Positions 1 to 9,276 of a DNA stretch of 64,000 nucleotides are shown piece by piece. A program made the translations under genes and the position numbers. The notes below the pieces were generated by a model. That model worked only from the letters and a program-made list of their open reading frames with translations. It was not told the DNA's origin and did not search any database. Positions within the stretch are counted from its first letter, which is position 1. Each line of letters starts with the position of its first letter. Source of the stretch: Chitinophaga pinensis (lineage in GTDB: Bacteria; Bacteroidota; Bacteroidia; UKL13-3); contig CAMARW010000001.1 of NCBI GenBank assembly GCA_945860865.1, positions 710,294 through 774,293 on the forward strand. The letters run 5' to 3'.

Positions 1-661
1 GAAATGCTTAGGTAAGATGGAAGATGTTAGCAAGGTTGGGGGCAGAACTGTACTATTTGTTAGCCATAATATGGGAACAATACTCCAATTATGTAATACG
101 AGTATTCTGTTGAATCAAGGTCAAATCGAGCAGATTGGAAAAACCTCAAGTATTGTAGAAACTTATTATCAATCCAATTCTTCAAAAACATTGTTTAAAG
201 TCAATGATAAATCTGAAGTTTTTATTAAAAACATAATTACTTGTGATGAAAATGGTTTTCAAAAGGAATATTTTGCTTTCAAGGACAATATTGTTATTAG
301 AATTAATATTGGCATAAACAAATTCTCGAGTATTCAACAAATCGCAATTTGTTTGCTAAAAAGAGACAAGAAAAGAGTATTTACAGTGGGCAAGTTGTTG
401 TCAAATTTTTATAAATCTGACCAGAGTGAGATTACTTTGGATTTTATGATTGATGGAGGGCTAATAGCACCCTCAGAATATTCATTTTTAATTGCGTTAA
501 ATAATAAATCGGGGTCAATTACCTTTGATTGGCATGAAGATATTTGCCCAATTAAGATCTATGATGATGGAACTGACCGCGCATTTGAAGAAGGTTATGA
601 TTATGGATGCATAATTATTAAAGAAAATTGGAATAAAATAAAATATGAAAAAATATACTGA
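1..661 (+). CDS. Polysaccharide ABC transporter ATP-binding protein, Wzt-like (5' end outside window)
   Basis: This is the 3' part of the ATPase of an O-antigen/teichoic-acid type ABC exporter, which pushes undecaprenyl-linked polysaccharide across the inner membrane. The frame is open from base 2, so the gene starts before the window; the internal ATG at 17 is not the true start. The visible part begins with the end of the nucleotide-binding domain: the H-loop region VLFVSHNMG, where the His is catalytic, then the D/N-rich strand after it. About 140 residues follow that resemble the C-terminal carbohydrate-binding domain of Wzt proteins (beta-rich, ending in FEEGYDYGCI). The Walker A and B motifs and the permease gene are not visible. 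It overlaps the next gene by 17 bp, so the two are likely cotranscribed. Confidence 0.85.
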   Translation, partial: KCLGKMEDVSKVGGRTVLFVSHNMGTILQLCNTSILLNQGQIEQIGKTSSIVETYYQSNSSKTLFKVNDKSEVFIKNIITCDENGFQKEYFAFKDNIVIRINIGINKFSSIQQIAICLLKRDKKRVFTVGKLLSNFYKSDQSEITLDFMIDGGLIAPSEYSFLIALNNKSGSITFDWHEDICPIKIYDDGTDRAFEEGYDYGCIIIKENWNKIKYEKIY

Positions 662-1880
662 AATAACCCAATGTAGAATTGGGAAAAGCACCAATCTAAT
701 TACTGTATTGTCTCTTGGAGAACAATATTTAACTGGAGTTTTTCCTAAAAATATGAATGAAGAAATAACTAAAGGACCGTTGGATTTGGTTTGGTGTCCC
801 GATAGTGGATTACTACAAATGAAACATTCCTATAGCTTAGATGAAATGTATGGAGATAATTATGGGTACAGATCTGGCCTAAATGCTTCAATGGTCAACC
901 ATTTGCAACAAAAAATTAGGACATTAGAAAAACTTGCAAAACCAGTTGATACAGATTTGGTAATTGATATCGGTAGTAATGATGCTACCTCTTTAAAAGC
1001 TTACAATGGTAAATTTAGAAAAGTAGGTATAGATCCAACAGGTAAAAAATTTATTGACTTTTACACCAATGAACTTTCCCTAATTCCTGATTTTTTTACT
1101 AAGGAAATTTTTGACTCTGTATTTCCAGGAGAAAGGGCTAAAATTATTACATCAATAGCCATGTTTTATGATCTTGAGGATCCAGGAAAATTTGTAAAAG
1201 ACATTGAAGGGGTTTTGGCTGAAGATGGAATTTGGCATTTTGAACAAAGTTATATGCCAAGTATGCTAAGGACAAATAGTTATGACACTATATGTCACGA
1301 ACATTTAGAATTTTACTCATTTAAAGTAGTCAAAAACTTATTAGAGGATAATGGTATGAAAGTTATAGATGTTCAGATGAATGCAATTAATGGAGGTAGT
1401 TTTGCAATTACGGCTTCTAAAGAAAATTCAAATTATAATCCTAATCATGCGGTTATTAATTGGATGTTAAAGCAAGAAGACGATATGGGATTAGATACAC
1501 CAAAACCATACCGTGAATTTGAAGAAAGAGTTTTCAAACACAGGAAAAATTTAAAAGATCTAATTGAAGCTTTAGTAGCAGACGGTAAAACAGTATTTGG
1601 GTATGGAGCGAGTACAAAAGGAAATGTTTTATTGCAATTTTGTGGCTTTACAAGTGCTCAAATACCTTACATTGCTGAGGTAAATCCTGATAAATTTGGG
1701 TCATTTACGCCAGGAACTAATATTCCAATTATTTCAGAAACTGAGGCTAAAGCATTAAAGCCAGATTATTTTTTAGTTTTGCCTTGGCATTTCAAAAATT
1801 CAATATTAGAAAGAGAGAAAGATTATTTGGCGGATGGAGGAAAATTTATTTTACCACTGCCAGAAATTGAAATTGTATAG
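645..1880 (+). CDS. Class I SAM-dependent C-methyltransferase (sugar C-methyltransferase type)
   Basis: At 411 residues it has the size and layout of NovU/TylCIII-like sugar C-methyltransferases. The N-terminal part resembles the zinc-binding domain, with a Cys near residue 10 and a WCPDSGLLQM segment near 50, although the second CxxC is weak. The SAM-binding domain begins with VIDIGSNDATSL (about residue 108), the glycine-rich motif I. The C-terminal domain contains FGYGASTKGNVLL, typical of the C-terminal putative methyltransferase domain. It probably methylates a nucleotide-sugar carbon in the local polysaccharide pathway; the substrate cannot be read. The start overlaps the upstream ABC gene. 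Confidence 0.8.
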   Translation: MKKYTEITQCRIGKSTNLITVLSLGEQYLTGVFPKNMNEEITKGPLDLVWCPDSGLLQMKHSYSLDEMYGDNYGYRSGLNASMVNHLQQKIRTLEKLAKPVDTDLVIDIGSNDATSLKAYNGKFRKVGIDPTGKKFIDFYTNELSLIPDFFTKEIFDSVFPGERAKIITSIAMFYDLEDPGKFVKDIEGVLAEDGIWHFEQSYMPSMLRTNSYDTICHEHLEFYSFKVVKNLLEDNGMKVIDVQMNAINGGSFAITASKENSNYNPNHAVINWMLKQEDDMGLDTPKPYREFEERVFKHRKNLKDLIEALVADGKTVFGYGASTKGNVLLQFCGFTSAQIPYIAEVNPDKFGSFTPGTNIPIISETEAKALKPDYFLVLPWHFKNSILEREKDYLADGGKFILPLPEIEIV

Positions 1881-1968
1881 GAAGCATCTGATTAATTAGA
1901 TAGTATTTATTTTATCTTTTAGATGATGCGAAAAATTTAGATTATTTATTATTTTTTATAGTACAATT

Positions 1969-2847
1969 ATGAAAGCAATTATATTTGGATCAAATGGTCA
2001 GGATGGTTTTTATTTAAAGCAATTACTATTAGATAATAAAATAGAAGTAGTTACTTTTTCTAGAAATAATGCTGATTTTATCGGTGATATTTCAGAATAT
2101 GAGATTGTTAATAGCTTAATTGGACAATTTAAACCTGAATATATTTTTCATTTTGCAGCCACATCAACTACAAAACATGATGTTATTTTAGATAATCAAA
2201 AGGCAATTGTAAATGGTACACTAAATATTTTAGAGTCTGTAAGGTTGATCGTGCCGGATTGTAGGATATTTATTTCAGGGAGCGCCATGCAATTTAAAAA
2301 CACAGGAAAGCCAATCAATGAAAAAACACCATTTGAATTATCTTCGGCTTATTCCATGCAAAGGTGGCAATCAGTTTTAACATCAAGGTACTATATGGAG
2401 ACTTTTGGCCTAAAAATCTATATTGGTTATTTATTTAATCATGATAGCTTTTTAAGGAGTTATTCTCATGTAAATAAAAAAATAGTTGGTTTTGTTAATG
2501 CTATATCTATAGGTGAAAAGGGACCTTTTGAAATTGGAAATATCCTCGTAAGAAAGGAGTTTAATTACGCAGGTGATGTTGTCAATGCAATTTGGCAACT
2601 TGTAAATCAAAATAACTTAACTGAATGCGTCATTGGTTCAGGGATTTCTTATTCTATTGAAGATTGGATTAAAATATGTTTTGAATTATCTAATTTAGAT
2701 TACAAAAGACATATTAAAATTAATGATTTATTTGTACCAGAGTATAATGAGTTGGTTAGTGATCCTCAATTAATAAAATCAATAGGTTGGGAGCCAAAAT
2801 GTGACATAAATGAATTAGCGTTAAAAATGTTAAATAATAAAATATAA
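1969..2847 (+). CDS. NAD(P)-dependent sugar epimerase/dehydratase, GMD-like SDR
   Basis: This 292-residue extended short-chain dehydrogenase/reductase looks like a shortened GDP-mannose 4,6-dehydratase. The NAD(P) motif GSNGQDG lies at residues 8-14, followed by IFHFAATS near 60. The segment from 160 to 190 (YLFNHDSFLRS) resembles the GMD-specific FNHESP...R stretch. At the active site the usual Tyr-x-x-x-Lys reads YSMQR, with Arg replacing Lys. Catalysis may therefore be altered, or this may be a subfamily feature. A likely role is nucleotide-sugar modification for the adjacent glycosyltransferases. It lies 88 bp after the methyltransferase and 1 bp before the next gene. Confidence 0.75.
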   Translation: MKAIIFGSNGQDGFYLKQLLLDNKIEVVTFSRNNADFIGDISEYEIVNSLIGQFKPEYIFHFAATSTTKHDVILDNQKAIVNGTLNILESVRLIVPDCRIFISGSAMQFKNTGKPINEKTPFELSSAYSMQRWQSVLTSRYYMETFGLKIYIGYLFNHDSFLRSYSHVNKKIVGFVNAISIGEKGPFEIGNILVRKEFNYAGDVVNAIWQLVNQNNLTECVIGSGISYSIEDWIKICFELSNLDYKRHIKINDLFVPEYNELVSDPQLIKSIGWEPKCDINELALKMLNNKI

Positions 2848-2848
2848 T

Positions 2849-3295
2849 ATGGCAGAAACACTTGGAATGCTTTGTGATAAATTAACTATCGTAAAGCTTA
2901 AACAATTTCATTCGGAAGACAGTAATAAATTATCTGTTTTAAATGGTCAAGCAGTTCAATTACAGGAAGAGATTGATCAGTTTGTTATGCAGGCTTTTTC
3001 GGGTGAAATTCCTTTGCACAAATTAACATTTGCATCAAATAAGGTTTTTAAAAGAGAGGGAAATGAAACTTCAATTATTACTGGAAACATTGGTGCTGTC
3101 TTTTATCAATTAGCCGACATTAATTGCAAGTTATGGCATGAAGTTGATAAAGGTTATGATATAGATAGCATACCAAATGAGGAGAAGGGAAATTTAATTA
3201 AATCCCTTGCAGTTTTAAACCTAGAAAGAAATAATTGCATTGATGAGATTGATAGAATAATGCACAACTTGGTTGAGAATAAATTAAAAGCATAA
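2849..3295 (+). CDS. Small helical protein, possibly DUF4254-related
   Basis: A 148-residue, largely alpha-helical and charged protein without signal peptide or membrane segment, so probably cytoplasmic. The middle contains NCKLWHEVDKGYDID, which resembles the conserved WH-E/D core of DUF4254 proteins, a family that in Bacteroidota often sits beside GT9 heptosyltransferase-like genes. The next gene is exactly such a GT9. The family's function is not known to me; the pairing suggests an accessory to the glycosyltransferase. The DUF assignment is tentative. Confidence 0.6.
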   Translation: MAETLGMLCDKLTIVKLKQFHSEDSNKLSVLNGQAVQLQEEIDQFVMQAFSGEIPLHKLTFASNKVFKREGNETSIITGNIGAVFYQLADINCKLWHEVDKGYDIDSIPNEEKGNLIKSLAVLNLERNNCIDEIDRIMHNLVENKLKA

Positions 3296-3301
3296 CTTTT
3301 C

Positions 3302-4441
3302 TTGAATCGCTATTTTATATATCAATTTGCTGCCTTTGGCGATTGTTTGTTTGCTACTATCGTAGTTAAACAATTGAAGTATAATGACCCTGATTGTGAA
3401 ATAACTTGGGGTATATCAAAAAGGTACGTTTCTATTTTAAAGAACAATCCATATGTTGATAGAATATTAGAATTTGAAATTGATCCAAAGACAGCAACAC
3501 CAAATGAATTTGATAAACATAATTCAGTAATTAATAATCTTGAGAAAGAATTTGGTTCAAATTTTATTCATTTACAGTTGTTGAATAAACACATTCATCA
3601 TTTATTTACAACATTAAGGTATACTGTAATTAAAGTATTTGGTGGACCAATTACTGTTTCTAGAAATGCAGTCCTATATCTTGATCAAAAAGAAAAAGAT
3701 AATGTAAAAGAATTTATATTTAAAAATGAAATTAATACTTATTCTACTAAAATTCTTTTTGAATGTGCCCCATCAAGTGGTCAATCTACAGTGGATTATA
3801 AATTTGCACTTCAAGTGGCAGAGAAAATAATAGCTAAAAATAAAAATGTTTGCATTGTTTTATCAGGCGCCTTCTCAATTGAAGTAAATAGTCCTCAAAT
3901 TTTCAATGCAAATTCAATAAGTTATAGAGAAAATTTGGAACTAATAAATTATTGTGATTTGTTGATTGGTTGTAGTAGTGGTATAAGTTGGTTAACCATT
4001 TGTGAAAGTGCCAAACCAATACCAATGATTCAACTACTTTCTTCAAAATCTGATTTGTTTGCTGGAGTTCATTTTGATTTTGAAATTAATAATTTAGATA
4101 ATTCACATATTTTGGAGATGATTAATTTTGATGTCATTAAAACAGTGGAATGTATTGAAGCTTTTCTGAAAGTCGGTATTCTTGAGACAAAATTAAAATT
4201 TCATCAAGAATACAAGCCAAGCATTTTTAACCTTAAAAATAATGTAATGAAATTAGTTTGGCAAAAATTTCCTATATTAGAATTAAGAAATTACATTGAA
4301 AGGTATTTGGAAGAAAATAGATTTTTAAAGAATGAGATTCAATTAAATTTTATAGATAAATGGTTGATTATTTTAAAATCACAATTCAACCGTTATTTGT
4401 ATAAATCAAAACAAATAATTATCAATTATGCTAAAAAGTAA
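3302..4441 (+). CDS. Glycosyltransferase family 9 (LPS heptosyltransferase-like)
   Basis: GT9 enzymes transfer heptose or another sugar from an ADP-activated donor on the cytoplasmic face. The N-terminus FIYQFAAFGDCLFAT matches the GT9 opening (a Gly-Asp then small-residue helix). The C-terminal half contains LIGCSSGISWL (about residue 223), the equivalent of the donor-binding loop that usually reads D-T-G-xxH. Here the usual Asp/His are not conserved, so the donor may differ. The start is a TTG at 3302 placed 6 bp after the upstream stop. The 3' end overlaps the next gene by 14 bp. Confidence 0.75.
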   Translation: MNRYFIYQFAAFGDCLFATIVVKQLKYNDPDCEITWGISKRYVSILKNNPYVDRILEFEIDPKTATPNEFDKHNSVINNLEKEFGSNFIHLQLLNKHIHHLFTTLRYTVIKVFGGPITVSRNAVLYLDQKEKDNVKEFIFKNEINTYSTKILFECAPSSGQSTVDYKFALQVAEKIIAKNKNVCIVLSGAFSIEVNSPQIFNANSISYRENLELINYCDLLIGCSSGISWLTICESAKPIPMIQLLSSKSDLFAGVHFDFEINNLDNSHILEMINFDVIKTVECIEAFLKVGILETKLKFHQEYKPSIFNLKNNVMKLVWQKFPILELRNYIERYLEENRFLKNEIQLNFIDKWLIILKSQFNRYLYKSKQIIINYAKK

Positions 4442-5156
4442 AATAAAATACTTCCTTTCGGTTCCACCTATAGTTCTTTTTGATAAGATGAAAACTGATA
4501 AATTGCGAAGCCAAGCGTTGATTAACATTACTGAATATTTACAAAATACAAATTCTCCTAAATTGCAAATAGGAAGTGGAGGAACAATTCTTAATGGGTG
4601 GCTAAATACAGATTTAGTTTTAGAAAACCCCTTGGTTACTCATATGGATGCTGGCAAACAATTTCCATTAGAAGATAATTCCTTTGATTATGTTTATTCA
4701 GAACATTTATTTGAGCATTTAACCTATATCCAGCAAAGCAATTACTTGGCGGAGTCCTTTCGGATTTTAAAGCCTGGTGGCAAAATTAGAATTGCAACCC
4801 CTAACATTGAGTTTCTTTTAAAACTTGCCGATAATAATTTATCAGAAATAGAAAAGCAATATTTGGATTGGAATAGTAAACATTTTTTAAATACAGATTC
4901 ATGTAATTATGAATCTTTTGATTCTCTTCATGTTTATGTTATTAATAATTATTTCAAAGCTTGGGGGCATCAATTAATTCATAGCAAGAAATCTTTGGCA
5001 GATTTAGTTGCAAAGTATAAGTTTATAGACATAAAGTTTGAAAATGTTTCAATGAGTGATTCTCAAGATTTAAAAAATTTAGAGCACCATATGAGCCAAT
5101 TGGGAGAGGAATTTAATATTTTAGAAACAATGATTATTGAAGGAACTAAACTTTAA
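4428..5156 (+). CDS. Class I SAM-dependent methyltransferase
   Basis: This 242-residue methyltransferase carries LQIGSGGTILNGWLNTD (about residues 46-62), a SAM-binding motif I variant. It is followed by SFDYVYSEHLFEHL (post-I/II region, about 85-98) and RILKPGGKIRIATPN (about 112-126), the typical PGG motif. The layout matches predicted SAM methyltransferases found in polysaccharide clusters. It probably modifies a sugar or lipid-linked intermediate; the acceptor is unknown. It overlaps the GT9 gene, implying translational coupling. Confidence 0.75.
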   Translation: MLKSKIKYFLSVPPIVLFDKMKTDKLRSQALINITEYLQNTNSPKLQIGSGGTILNGWLNTDLVLENPLVTHMDAGKQFPLEDNSFDYVYSEHLFEHLTYIQQSNYLAESFRILKPGGKIRIATPNIEFLLKLADNNLSEIEKQYLDWNSKHFLNTDSCNYESFDSLHVYVINNYFKAWGHQLIHSKKSLADLVAKYKFIDIKFENVSMSDSQDLKNLEHHMSQLGEEFNILETMIIEGTKL

Positions 5157-5179
5157 TAACAACTAAACATTTAAGCAAT

Positions 5180-6094
5180 TTGGCAATTTCCATAATTATT
5201 TGTACTTACAATCCTGATATTAAAATATTAGATAATGTTTTTAGTTCATTGAAAAAGGCTTTGAATTACATTGCAGATTATGAAGTTTTAGTAATTGATA
5301 ACAACTCTTCGAATAACTTTTTAAATGATGTTAAGATAAGTTCATATCTAAATAATGATTACTGGAAAGTTATCTCTGAATCAAAACAAGGCCTAACACC
5401 AGCAAGATTGAGAGGTATAGTTGAATCGAAAAACGAATTAATATGTTTTATTGATGATGATAATTTTGTAGAAGAGGATTTTTTTCAAAAAGGATTAGAA
5501 ATTGCCATTGAATATCCTTTTATTGGGGCCTTTAGTGGCCAAGTAATCTTGGAGTTGGAATATAAAGCAGAGAAATTCATTAAACCCTATTTGGGTCTCT
5601 TAGTAAGAAGGGAGTTTTCAGGTAATTATTGGTCAAATTTGCCTGAAAACGGTCTAACTATGCCATGTGGTGCTGGCTTGTTTGTGAGAAAAAATGTTGC
5701 AGATTATTATGTTTATTTGCATGATACTGGAAAAAGAGTTATGCAATTAGATAGGTCAGGGAACTCTTTGTTATCTGGCGGGGACAATGATTTAGCCGAA
5801 TGTGCAATAGACCTAGGGTTAGGTGTTGGTCTTTTTGAAGCAGTCAAATTAAAACATTATATCCCAAAATCACGTATTCAACTAAAATACTTATTAAAAT
5901 TAAATAAAGCTATTGGAACTTCAAGTGTAGTTTTATATAATTTTAGGAATAGATATTTTCCTATTCCAACAAAATTTGCTGTAATAAAGGCAATTTTGGT
6001 TTCCGTGAAACGTGGACCAATTTATTTTAAGTTCTTTTGGTCAAATTATCAAGGAATAAAAATTGGGTATTCGCTAATTAAATCAAAAAAATGA
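5180..6094 (+). CDS. Glycosyltransferase family 2
   Basis: GT2 inverting glycosyltransferase of the GT-A fold. It opens with SIIICTYNPD, followed by VLVIDNNSS near residue 35. The metal/donor site is FIDDDN (about residue 91), the DxD-type motif. The expected acceptor region follows, with SGGDNDLAE near 195 replacing the common ED-E/D segment. There is no membrane anchor. The only suitable start is TTG at 5180. The stop overlaps the ATG of the next gene (ATGA). Confidence 0.85.
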   Translation: MAISIIICTYNPDIKILDNVFSSLKKALNYIADYEVLVIDNNSSNNFLNDVKISSYLNNDYWKVISESKQGLTPARLRGIVESKNELICFIDDDNFVEEDFFQKGLEIAIEYPFIGAFSGQVILELEYKAEKFIKPYLGLLVRREFSGNYWSNLPENGLTMPCGAGLFVRKNVADYYVYLHDTGKRVMQLDRSGNSLLSGGDNDLAECAIDLGLGVGLFEAVKLKHYIPKSRIQLKYLLKLNKAIGTSSVVLYNFRNRYFPIPTKFAVIKAILVSVKRGPIYFKFFWSNYQGIKIGYSLIKSKK

Positions 6095-7011
6095 TGAAAA
6101 AAGTACTTATTACTGGAGGTGCTGGATTTGTTCCAAGCACACTTGCTGATGGCCTTTTGGCTACTGGAGAATTTAATGTAGTTCTGGTAGATAATTTATT
6201 AACTGGAAGTCTTTTAAATATCCCCAATCATCCTAATTGTTACTTTATTAAATGTGATGTAAATGATTATAATGATATATCATCAGTAATGAATAGATAT
6301 GGATTTGATTATGTATTTCATTATGCTGCGGTAGTTGGTGTTCAAAGGACCTTAGATAATCCGAATTTAGTATTAAAAGATATTAGAGGATTTGAAAATG
6401 TCTTTCTACTTGCAAAAAACACAGGAGTTAAAAGAATATTCTTTTCATCCTCCTCAGAGGTTTATGGAGAGCCCGTTCATTTGCCTCAACATGAGCATGA
6501 AACACCCTTGAATTCAAAGTTACCTTATGCCGTTGTAAAAAATATTGGAGAATGTTTTTGCAGAACATACAAAGAGGAGTTTAATCTAGATTTTACCATT
6601 TTGAGGTTTTTTAATACCTATGGCCCTAAACAAAGTAAGGACTTTGTCATGTCAAAATTTATAGACTTGGCAATTAAAGATCAGGATATAACAATTTATG
6701 GTACGGGAGATCAGACTAGAACCTTTTGTAATATTAAAGATAATGTTGACTTTACTGTTAAGATATTAAATGACTCACTTTTTGTTAATGATATTGTAAA
6801 TGTTGGTTCTGATAAGTTAACCACGATTTATAGCCTAGCTGAGGATATTATAAAATATACAAATTCAAATTCAAAAATTATCTCACTACCCCCATTAAAA
6901 GAAGGAGATATGACAAGAAGACAACCTGATATTACAAAAATGAAATTAGTAATGAATAGGGAATTTATAAGTTTAGAAGAAGGAATAAAAGAGATTATTA
7001 AGCTAAAATAA
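6091..7011 (+). CDS. NAD-dependent epimerase/dehydratase (UDP-glucose epimerase / UDP-xylose synthase-like)
   Basis: Extended SDR of 306 residues. The NAD motif reads TGGAGFVPS (residues 8-16), with Pro where the third Gly of GxxGxxG normally stands. I have seen this VPS variant as a consistent subfamily trait rather than damage, but cannot verify that here. The active site keeps Ser-Ser-Ser near 126 and YAVVK (about 149-153), the intact Tyr-x-x-x-Lys pair. RFFNTYGP (about 172-179) and an RTFC segment near 212 match substrate-binding elements of nucleotide-sugar epimerases and decarboxylases. The exact product is unknown. Confidence 0.8.
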   Translation: MMKKVLITGGAGFVPSTLADGLLATGEFNVVLVDNLLTGSLLNIPNHPNCYFIKCDVNDYNDISSVMNRYGFDYVFHYAAVVGVQRTLDNPNLVLKDIRGFENVFLLAKNTGVKRIFFSSSSEVYGEPVHLPQHEHETPLNSKLPYAVVKNIGECFCRTYKEEFNLDFTILRFFNTYGPKQSKDFVMSKFIDLAIKDQDITIYGTGDQTRTFCNIKDNVDFTVKILNDSLFVNDIVNVGSDKLTTIYSLAEDIIKYTNSNSKIISLPPLKEGDMTRRQPDITKMKLVMNREFISLEEGIKEIIKLK

Positions 7012-7030
7012 TTTACGACTAAATATTTAA

Positions 7031-8140
7031 ATGAAAATATTTCATATTGTTGAAAATTTAGACAAAGGAGCAGTTGAAAATTGGTTAGTAAGCTCCTTTT
7101 TAGAAAGCAGAAAATTCAACCCAGAATTGGAGTGGACTTTTTTTTGTTTTTTACCCTTACCTGGGGCGTTAGATCAAGCTGTGATTGATAATGGTGGAAA
7201 AATTATTTATTCAAAATATAAAATTTCCGACAAACTACTTTTTATTAAGAATTTAAGAAAAATTCTAAAGGAAGGTAAATTTGATGTATTCCATAGTCAT
7301 CATGATTATATGAGTGGTTTTTATGTGCTGGCAACAATTGGAATAGCATTTAGGTCAAAAATTTTGCAAATACATAATAACCATGTTGACCTCCCTATGC
7401 GCGATAGTATTGCAAAAAAGTTTTTAATCAATTTATTCTGGATAAATACTATTTTGTTTTACGATCAAATTATTGGGATTGCAAATTTTACAATATCTCG
7501 TTATTTGGGGTGGATTCCATTTAAGAAAAAGGGAGTTCTTTATTATGGTTTTGATCTAAATAAATATAAAGATATAAAACCATTTCCTATAAAAGAAACC
7601 CTAAAAATCGATAATGATGCCATTATTATTCTGTATGTCGGCAAATTGGATCCACTTAAAAATCCAATTTATCTCCTAGATGTTTTAAGAATATTGAACA
7701 ATCCTTTAGTTTATTATTTGCTTGTAGGGGAAGGGCCTGAGGAACAGAAAATAATCCAAAAGGCCATAGAACTTGGATTGCAGAATAATGTAAAATTTCT
7801 TGGATGGCGCAACGACGTATATTCGATTATGCTAGCTTCTAACGTGTTCGTTTTCCCTAGAGTTGAGCATGAAAAAGAGGGTTTTGGAAAGGTGATTATT
7901 GAGGCTCAGGCAGCGGGATTGCCAGCCATTATAACAACAGGTATACCCCAGGATGCGGTTTTCCTGAAAAATTTGGCAGATACCCTGCCTTTGCAAAATT
8001 CCGAAAAATTGTGGGCTGAAAGATTATCTGTTATTTTAAATAGTAAAAAACCAAATCAATTAAATGGTTTGAATGTACTTATGAACTCACATTTTGAGAT
8101 AAAAAATGGAACAAATAACCTATTAGATTTGTATAGATAA
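7031..8140 (+). CDS. Glycosyltransferase family 4 (GT-B fold)
   Basis: A retaining GT-B glycosyltransferase of 369 residues. The N-terminal domain begins MKIFHIVENLDKGAVENW, and the C-terminal domain begins near YVGKLDPLKNP (about residue 203). The donor-binding region contains VFPRVEHEKEGFGKVIIEAQAAGLP (about 274-298), with the characteristic E-x7-E spacing. It lacks membrane segments and probably works at the inner face of the membrane. It is close in layout to the gene at 9277, suggesting an ancient duplication, with the decayed glycosyltransferase between them. Confidence 0.85.
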   Translation: MKIFHIVENLDKGAVENWLVSSFLESRKFNPELEWTFFCFLPLPGALDQAVIDNGGKIIYSKYKISDKLLFIKNLRKILKEGKFDVFHSHHDYMSGFYVLATIGIAFRSKILQIHNNHVDLPMRDSIAKKFLINLFWINTILFYDQIIGIANFTISRYLGWIPFKKKGVLYYGFDLNKYKDIKPFPIKETLKIDNDAIIILYVGKLDPLKNPIYLLDVLRILNNPLVYYLLVGEGPEEQKIIQKAIELGLQNNVKFLGWRNDVYSIMLASNVFVFPRVEHEKEGFGKVIIEAQAAGLPAIITTGIPQDAVFLKNLADTLPLQNSEKLWAERLSVILNSKKPNQLNGLNVLMNSHFEIKNGTNNLLDLYR

Positions 8141-8208
8141 ATTTAGTGATCTCATAAACTTATAAATAATTACCCTAATTTACAACTAAATAAATTATTT
8201 TATTTAGA

Positions 8209-9240
8209 TTGGAGTTTAGTAAAATTAAATTAAATAAATGTATAATGATTTTTATTTCCAATATTGATATAAATAATTCTAAAGGAGGGTGGGATGGTTT
8301 AGGTAGTAAATTTTATGAATTACTAAAATTGCGATATAGTAATCTAAATTTACTTGAAAATGTTAATCCTACGCCAATTTGGTTTGAGAAATTTTTTTCA
8401 GTTTTTTTAAGAAAATTCCTAAAAAAAAGAGGTGATTATTTTTTCTACTCGAATAGAATATTAAAAAATGTATCAAATATATTTCAAGATATTTCATAAA
8501 AACAATCAAATTTTTTTTTAGTTAATTTAATACATGGATTAGTTAAAACTCATTTTAACATATTATGTTTTAATATTTATTTACCTTTCGACATATTTAA
8601 ATATATATTCAAATTGTTTACTTTTTTTTTAAAAATTGGATTAAATAATTGAAATGAAATTTTTACAAAATGCGAATTATATTTTTATTGGGCAATTAAC
8701 TAGCAAAAAATGATTTTAAAATAACAGGAAATAGCTATACTCATGTATGTAATGGATTTTCTATTTCTTTTCGAAAAATCATGCAAATAATTAAGCAATA
8801 GAAAGCATTTTTTATAAGAATTTTAATTCTTCTGATTAAACCGAAAAAATATTAAGTTATTATTACATTTTTATTGGAGTTAGAAATTTTTAGAGCCAAT
8901 ATTGAAGTTAATATGAATTTAGGGTTTCAAAAATATTATACTATTGGGCCCAGATAGGATGTTGTAAGATGTTTTTTTGTTGATGATATTTTTTTGCCAA
9001 ATTTTAGGAATATTCCTAATGGATTGGGCTTAGCCATTTTAGAAGATCCAACTTAAGGTTTGACAAATGTTACTACCAAGGCAATGCCAAATGATTCTTT
9101 TGTTAATTAAGAAATGAAAATTTCAATAAAATTCCTAGACTCACCTTCTATATGGGCCAATTCCATCGTTATTTTTATAAAGCTAGAAGCTATAGATGGA
9201 TGTCAGTCCTTAAGGCAAATTGTTAAATCGCTCCTTAGCC
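8209..9240 (+). pseudogene. Decayed glycosyltransferase gene (GT4-like)
   Basis: An open stretch of 96 codons (8209-8499, TTG start) reads like a glycosyltransferase N-terminus, including NNSKGGWDGLGSKFYELLK. After its stop, recognisable GT fragments continue in shifting frames. These include EMKFLQNANYIF near 8654, then DFKITGNSYTHVCNGF near 8710-8757, then FFVDDIFLPNF and LGLAILEDP near 8972-9050, matching the usual GT4 donor-site segments. Many stops and frameshifts separate them, and the region is more AT-rich than the intact neighbours. I infer a single inactivated GT gene; the borders are approximate. Confidence 0.7.
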
Positions 9241-9276
9241 CATTAAATGGCACGAATAATACTTTAAAATTGCTAA

